Source of the DNA: Geosiphon pyriformis | Lineage: Eukaryota > Glomeromycota > Glomeromycetes > Archaeosporales > Geosiphonaceae | Reading direction: 5' to 3' | DNA length: 64,000 nt | Assembly: GCA_016748015.1 (NCBI GenBank) | Contig: JAAOMT010000777.1 | Location: 4,347-68,346, forward strand | Shown: piece by piece, positions 58,828 through 64,000 of the stretch | Numbering within the stretch: position 1 is the first letter of the stretch | Layout of the letters: the number at the start of each line of letters is the position of its first letter | Translations under genes and position numbers: made by a program | Notes under the pieces: model-generated | What the model was told of the DNA's origin: nothing | Database searches by the model: none | Seen by the model: the letters and a program-made list of their open reading frames with translations, nothing else

Positions 58828-60360
58828 CTGCCAATTCATGGTATCAGAGCTTAATCAATAAACCACAAGACTTCAATGCCTTCAAAGTGGAATTTTTAAG
58901 ATACTTCAGCAACAATAGGAGAAACTAAAACAGTCACTACTTACCTGAAACACTTCCATAGAAATCTGCACTAGATTCAGGTAATTGATGCCAACTATTT
59001 TACAGCGCCACAGATTCTTAACCAGTTTATCCGTGGCCTGTGCAGCAACATCTTACAATATGTATGCCCATTGCATTCAGGCACCCTTCAAGATGCAGTT
59101 ACACGCACCAAAGATTTTGAATCAGCTAAGTCCGAAGCCAATCATGCCCAAGCTGTTAATCTAGTAATAAACAGATAATCTGAATTGGACTCCAAATTGA
59201 AACAATTCAGGGATTCAATTAATCAGAAATTAGAAAAATACTTAGCTGACAATTGCACAATTTATTAACCACCTTAACGACACAGCAATTCAGGAAACTA
59301 CAATTGTTCCCAAAATCAAGCACATCCCTCAACATTAGCCAATCAGCAGTGACAGCCAGAGATGCATGTCTGCCACAACTGTAGTAAACAAGAGCACATC
59401 AGAGCAAACTGCAATGCTTATAACTACCAGTGATCAGGAAATCAATATAGAAACCCCGATTGCCAATTTCAAACTCTGAGATATCAACAAAATCAGGAAC
59501 AATATCAAAACATTTACCTGCCAATAACGTAGCAGCCAATTTACCAAGCACCAGTATATTAGACTCCAGTTTATCAACTGCAACCACCAGCAATATATCA
59601 ACTGCAGCCACAAGTAATTTATCAACTCCAATCAATTCAGACACCACCTCAAAATTCAGTTAATATAACATCAAGCCACCCCAGACCTAGAATCACACAA
59701 AACTGGAAATTGGTGATGGTTGTTTACCAACTAATCCCCAGTTCTTCTAACTTACCATCAGAATCACATTTTCAGAATTCAGGTACCAGAGCCACCCAAA
59801 ACTCGAATTCTCAGAACTATTTAAGTCTCCTGGTTACCCCAGAAGATATCACTACCAACAATTCAGGATCCAACCAACAACAAGCACTTATCAACAACAT
59901 TCCACCAGCAACTGTCACCAATGACGAATTACTCGCAGCCATTTTTCCCTTTGACTTGAAAGAAACAATTGAAATTCTGTTATTTAGTGGAGCAGCTTTG
60001 GAAGAGAAACCAATTACTGCCATGTATACAGATGCCAAAATTGATGGCCATACCATCAAACTAATTTTGGATAGTGGATCAGCTAGCAGTATCATAACAA
60101 GACAACTCATGGATCAATTAGGTCACTGAGTTGACCGAGCTGCCAGTACAAGGATCATTATAGCTGATAGAGTGACCAAAACTCCAATAGGTGAAATAGA
60201 TAACCTACCTATTAAAATTAATGGCATCATGATACTCATCAAAGTCTTTGTGATAGAAGCCACTCAGTACCAAGCTCTTGTTGGAAATGATTGGCTATCC
60301 AAAACAAATGCCGTACTCGATTGGACGATGCAAGAGCTCCAACTGAGCCAAAATAGTTAA
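58828..60360 (+). pseudogene. B3: gag (3' part) and protease
   Basis: Resumes at NSWYQSLINKPQDFNAF, keeping CAG where B4 has TAG. An internal deletion of about 50 bases near 58910 removes the IN(C)LVNTFTTMKQR segment. CCHC knuckle CHNCSKQEHIRANC (about 59371-59412), the YQ-rich linker, then protease with LILDSGSASSIIT intact (about 60061-60100) and ALVGNDW. The TAA at 60358 matches the B4 stop position. Confidence 0.82.
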
Positions 60361-60371
60361 CATACTCAAGC

Positions 60372-61213
60372 ACCAGTAGTATGTGGCCACTTTAAACCAA
60401 CCAACTCACAACCATTAATCAAACTTGAGGAGGAAACAAAGAAACCAATATGGAAAGCATATCAGGTTTTGTGGGCTGATGTTAACTATAATGAACTGCC
60501 GCCCATACTCACCTGGGACAAAGACAATCATGGAAAAGGAAAGCAGAAAGAAGAACATATCTGAGAAACCACCATTGGCACTTGGATTGATGACAACCAA
60601 AATGAGTTGCCATCTACACTAAGTTGGAAAGAAAAAGGAAAGGGAAAGGAAAGAGAAGACAACCTACCAGAGGAAACTAAATCAACAAAAGACACCACCA
60701 GTGGCTGGACAAGTTTGTACTCCATCCATGAGCCACTACCAGAACCACCACACATACTGCTCAAATGCAAAAATTGTGAGAAGAAACTCTCCACCAGCAG
60801 TATGTGGCCACTTTAAACCAACTAACTCGCAACCACTAATCAAACTTGAGGAGGAAACAAAGAAACCAATATAGAAAGCATATTAGGTTTCATGAGCTGA
60901 TGTCAACTATAATAAACTACTGCCCATACTTGCCTGGGACAAAGACAACCATGGAAAAGGAAAGCAGAAAGAAGAACATACCTGGGAAACCATTATTGGC
61001 ACTTGAATTGATGACAACCAAAATGAGTTGCCACTTACACTAAGTTGGAAAGAAAAAGGAAAGAGAAAGGAAAGAGAAGACAACCTACCAGAGGAAACTA
61101 AATCAACAAAAGACACCACCAGTGGCTGGACAAGTTTGTACTCCGTCCATGAGCCACTACCAGAACCACCACACATACCATTCAAATGCAAAGATTGTGG
61201 GAAGAAACTCTCT
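60372..61213 (+). repeat. 421-bp tandem duplication in B3 linker
   Basis: ACCAG(T/C)AGTATGTGGCC occurs at 60372 and 60793, and both units run through ACTTGAGGAGGAAAC, GGACAAGTTTGTACTCC and TGCAAA(A/G)ATTGTG. The unit covers the charged linker and the first Cys pair. 421 is not a multiple of three, so the duplication shifts the frame. The two units already differ by scattered transitions. Confidence 0.92.
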
Positions 61214-62024
61214 TCCATGGGAGCTTGAATCACACCAGACAAAAATCACTGGATGTGAACCCACTATTATTGCAAGCCTTGCCACTGCAAATGGTATGGC
61301 TACCTAAAAAGACAAGACAAGTAAGACAACAAACCATGTCTCGCTTGCGATGAACAGTTGCTTAACGAAGCAATGTGGAATGTGTGACACTTTGTACCAG
61401 TACACAATTCTCATCAGTGACTGGGTGAGTTGTGGTACACTAATAACTGCCACTTGGCACCAAGCAATCTCTCGCCTGGATGGATATTTACATGACAAAG
61501 ACAAGATCTAGTGGATGGTGAACACCAAAGTAGAAGGCACCATGCCCAGCGAAATTTTGGAAATCAAGAACAATTCTCCAGAACCAGTCAACATTATCCT
61601 AGTCCCCAACCCAGATGCTTTCTTCGACATTGAGACCAACTCAGAAGACTTCCACAAACATTATCAAAATTTAGCACTGACCAGAAAGGAACAGGAAGAG
61701 TGGTTAGCACAGCTAAACACTCAATTATGTGATTACTGTTTGATCCCATATAACTTTCAATATTGTAATGAGTGTGACCTCATTTACAATCTACCAATCC
61801 ATATAATCTACACGATTCCAGAGAAAGAGGAACCAATTAGCAGCTGTATATAGGAATCAGAAACACCATTCGATTCCGATTCAAACTCCAACAACGATGA
61901 TGACAAAAACACTAGTTCCAGTTCCATTCAAAATAGCGATAACAATGACAATGATTCAAACTCAGATTCAAACTCCGATTTAAAATATGAACAATATATC
62001 GCAATCTCTGATCTGATCAGAGAA
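61214..62024 (+). pseudogene. B3: zinc-ribbon linker
   Basis: Follows the duplication: CKPC and CLAC remnants at 61270-61350 with shifts and stops, then an open stretch from 61515 with HYQNLALTRKEQEEWLAQL, LCDYCLIP and YCNECD, and an acidic Asp/Ser/Asn-rich segment, colinear with B4. Confidence 0.75.
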
Positions 62025-62490
62025 TTGGAACTAAAATGGTTCAGCGATAATAATGAAGGTATTATGTCAGAATGTGTGCATAATACTGATGCCGGATTTG
62101 ATCTGAGGTATCCAGGAAAAAATGCCATCAAATTGGAACCACATTTATGCATCTGCATTGATTTAAAAATAGCACTGAAAATTTCAGCAACAACAATGGT
62201 TCAATTAGCATCTAGGAATAGTTTAGTGAAAAGAGAAATTAATATAAAAGAAGGAATAATTGACATGGGATATGTAGGAAATATTATCACTATGCTACAA
62301 AATGACTCAGAAAAGGCCTATATAATAGAGCCCAATGAAAAAATAGTACAGACAATATTCCTGCCTCTGATTAGAGTAGCTCAGTTAGTATTAGTGGGAA
62401 AGAAGGAGGAATTAGGAATAACAGCAAGAGGAATACAGGAATTCGGATTGACAAGTAGAGTAAATGTACCAGTCAATATGGCAGAAAAAA
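62025..62490 (+). CDS. B3: dUTPase domain
   Basis: Open. Motif 1 DAGFDLRYPGKN keeps the canonical Gly; motif 2 ASRNSLVKREI (Ser to Asn); motif 3 GIIDMGYVGNI; motif 4 NEKIVQTIFLPL (Ala to Val); motif 5 ARGIQEFGLTS (two Gly lost). Differences from B4 are mostly G to A. The damaged motifs suggest it is inactive although no stop interrupts it. Confidence 0.82.
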
Positions 62491-64000
62491 AAATTGTTGA
62501 CCAAGAAAAAATTATCTCAATGGGTCAAGCAATTTTTATTCCATCATATGGCCAGTACATGATAGAGATAAAGCAGGAAATAAAAAAACAGAATCAGATT
62601 TTTGAAGCAGAACTAACCTTTTGTGAATCAGAAGAGATTGGACTCATCAATCTTTATATACCAGTCAAAAATTACAGCCACATCAAAATTCCCATCTACA
62701 ATAATACAGGAAATGTCATAGTAATACCAACTGGAACCACCATTGGATACTTAAGCACTGAAATAGAGGATCAACTACCAAGCACCATTTTGAACTTTCC
62801 ACAGCTTTGTAGATATGTTGATATCACATCACAAATAATATATAAACAAAGCAAATGTTATTTGCTCCAACCAGAACAATTGGAACAAATAAACATGGGA
62901 TACTTAAATCCACTCTAATATATGCAACTTAAGATGTTGCTTAACAATTTCAATGACATCTTTGCCAGTGAAAACAAGTTTGGCCAAACTGACATCATCT
63001 AACATCAGATCAAGACTGAAGATGCAATGCCAATTAAACAAAGAGCATACAGAGTACTACTAGCTAGCCACAAGATTATTTGTCAAGAGATAAACCAAAT
63101 GCTTGAAAATGGGCTAATTCAGCCATCAATGAGCCCATGGTCATCACCAGTAGTACTCGTCTGGAAAAAGAATGAGAAAATCCACTTTTGTGTGGATTAT
63201 AGAAAACTCAATGGAGTAACTTGTGAAAATAGCTATCCCACTCCACGGATCCAAGAATTATTCAATGTTTTCAGTGGAAACAAATGGTTTTCAACATTAG
63301 ACCTGGACAGTAGTTACTAGCAAGTAGCCATGAATCCAGCTGACAAAGAAAAGACAGCATTCACCACCAGAGAAAAAAATTTTGAATTTGAAGTAATGCC
63401 ATTTGGCTTAACCAATACACCAGTCACTTTCCAATGGCTAATGAAAATCATTTATATTGGCTTGTTGTGGAAATCAGTAGTTGTATACTTGGATGACACC
63501 AATGTATTTTCAAAAACATTTGATGATCATCTTCATCATCTTCAACAAGTGTTTGAAAGATTAAGAAGAGCAGAACTAAAGTTAAATGCAACAAAGTGCT
63601 TTTTTAGCAAAACAGAACTAAAATTCTTGGGACACATAGTCAGCAAAAATGGCATCAAAACGGATCCAAAGAAAATAGAGATAGTAAAGAACTTTCCAGT
63701 ACTGACCAATATGACAAAACTGAAATTATTCTTGGGATTTGCCAGCTACTATCAACATTTTATCAAGAACTTTTCCAAGATAGTGCAGCCACTCAACCAA
63801 CTGCAAACCAAGAATACAAAATATGAATGGACAGGAAGTCAACAAAAAGCTTTTGATATTCTAAAAAGAAAGCTTATTTAAGCTCCAGTACTGATCTATC
63901 CAGATTACAGCAAACCATTCATTATTACTACCAATGCATCTAGCCAAGCATTGGGAGTGGTACTATCTTAGAGAGGTCCAGACAGCAGAAAACATCCAGT
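62491..64000 (+). pseudogene. B3: RT and start of RNase H (cut by window end)
   Basis: Open to a TAA at 62916-62918 (Gln), then stops at 63000 (TAA or TAG region), 63318 (TAG for Trp), 63879 (TAA for Gln) and 63968 (TAG for Gln). RT motifs as in B4: FCVDYRKLNGVT, STLDLDSSY, MPFGLTNTPVTF and YLDDTNVF intact (about 63485-63496). RNase H begins FIITTNASSQALGVVLS. It runs off the window. Confidence 0.85.

Noticed and set aside
16257-64000. Classical RIP as the sole mutator
   Set aside because: Transitions occur at CpG, CpA and CpC contexts. The clearest paired cases are CpG. Without counts I cannot claim the CpA bias that defines RIP.

Overview
The window looks like a gene-poor, transposon-packed stretch of a very AT-rich fungal genome, most likely an arbuscular mycorrhizal fungus (Glomeromycotina, Rhizophagus/Gigaspora type). 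The evidence is the extreme A+T content plus several repeat families I associate with those genomes: a moderate-GC LINE with an ORF1 zinc knuckle and an APE-RT-RNase H ORF2, Ty3/gypsy elements carrying a dUTPase, IS630/Tc1-like DDE transposases, an NTPase-nuclease family of the kind linked to Crinkler effectors, and a transposase-like family with a DNxxGQNKNN-type signature. I found no intact host gene, tRNA, rRNA or CRISPR array. Nearly every coding region is broken by stop codons, so most entries are pseudogenes.

Layout. 1-2045: LINE 3' tails and a truncated family A LTR. 5290-6050: faint Mutator-like transposase remnant (-). 7540-9310: DDE transposase pseudogene T1 (-). 9672-10830: lone LTR of a third family (C) holding a 10-bp tandem array. 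12246-14225: NTPase-nuclease pseudogene (+). 14597-15830: GQNKNN-family pseudogene (+). 15957-30935: a second DDE transposase (T2, -) cut into three pieces by two LTR retrotransposons, family A (16257-26032, -) and family B copy B0 (26343-30248, +, holding a 436-base N gap), and truncated upstream by a further family A LTR. 32284-41132: gag-protease of another B copy (B1, -), invaded by a 6.75-kb LINE (34195-40948, -). 41133-64000: a chain of retrotransposons inserted one into another: A+ (41133-43149), B2 (43150-46532, -), B3 (46533-48658 and 58828-64000, +) and the near-complete B4 (48659-58827, +).

Families A and B share one architecture: LTR, PBS-like TGGTGCT, gag with zinc knuckle, aspartic protease, cysteine-rich zinc-ribbon linker, dUTPase, RT, RNase H, integrase, a conserved C-terminal extension, LTR. 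A dUTPase plus zinc-ribbon cassette between protease and RT is the most distinctive system here. Each LTR family carries its own tandem array in U3 just upstream of a TATA box: GAATTCC hairpin units in B, 20-bp TTCGCCGAA units in A, 10-bp units in C.

The decay is strongly directional (C to T and G to A). The same ancestral CGA appears as TGA in some copies and CAA in others, and 4-bp target-site duplications differ between left and right copy by exactly such transitions. This fits deamination of methylated cytosine, and it is why most stops sit at former Gln, Arg and Trp codons.
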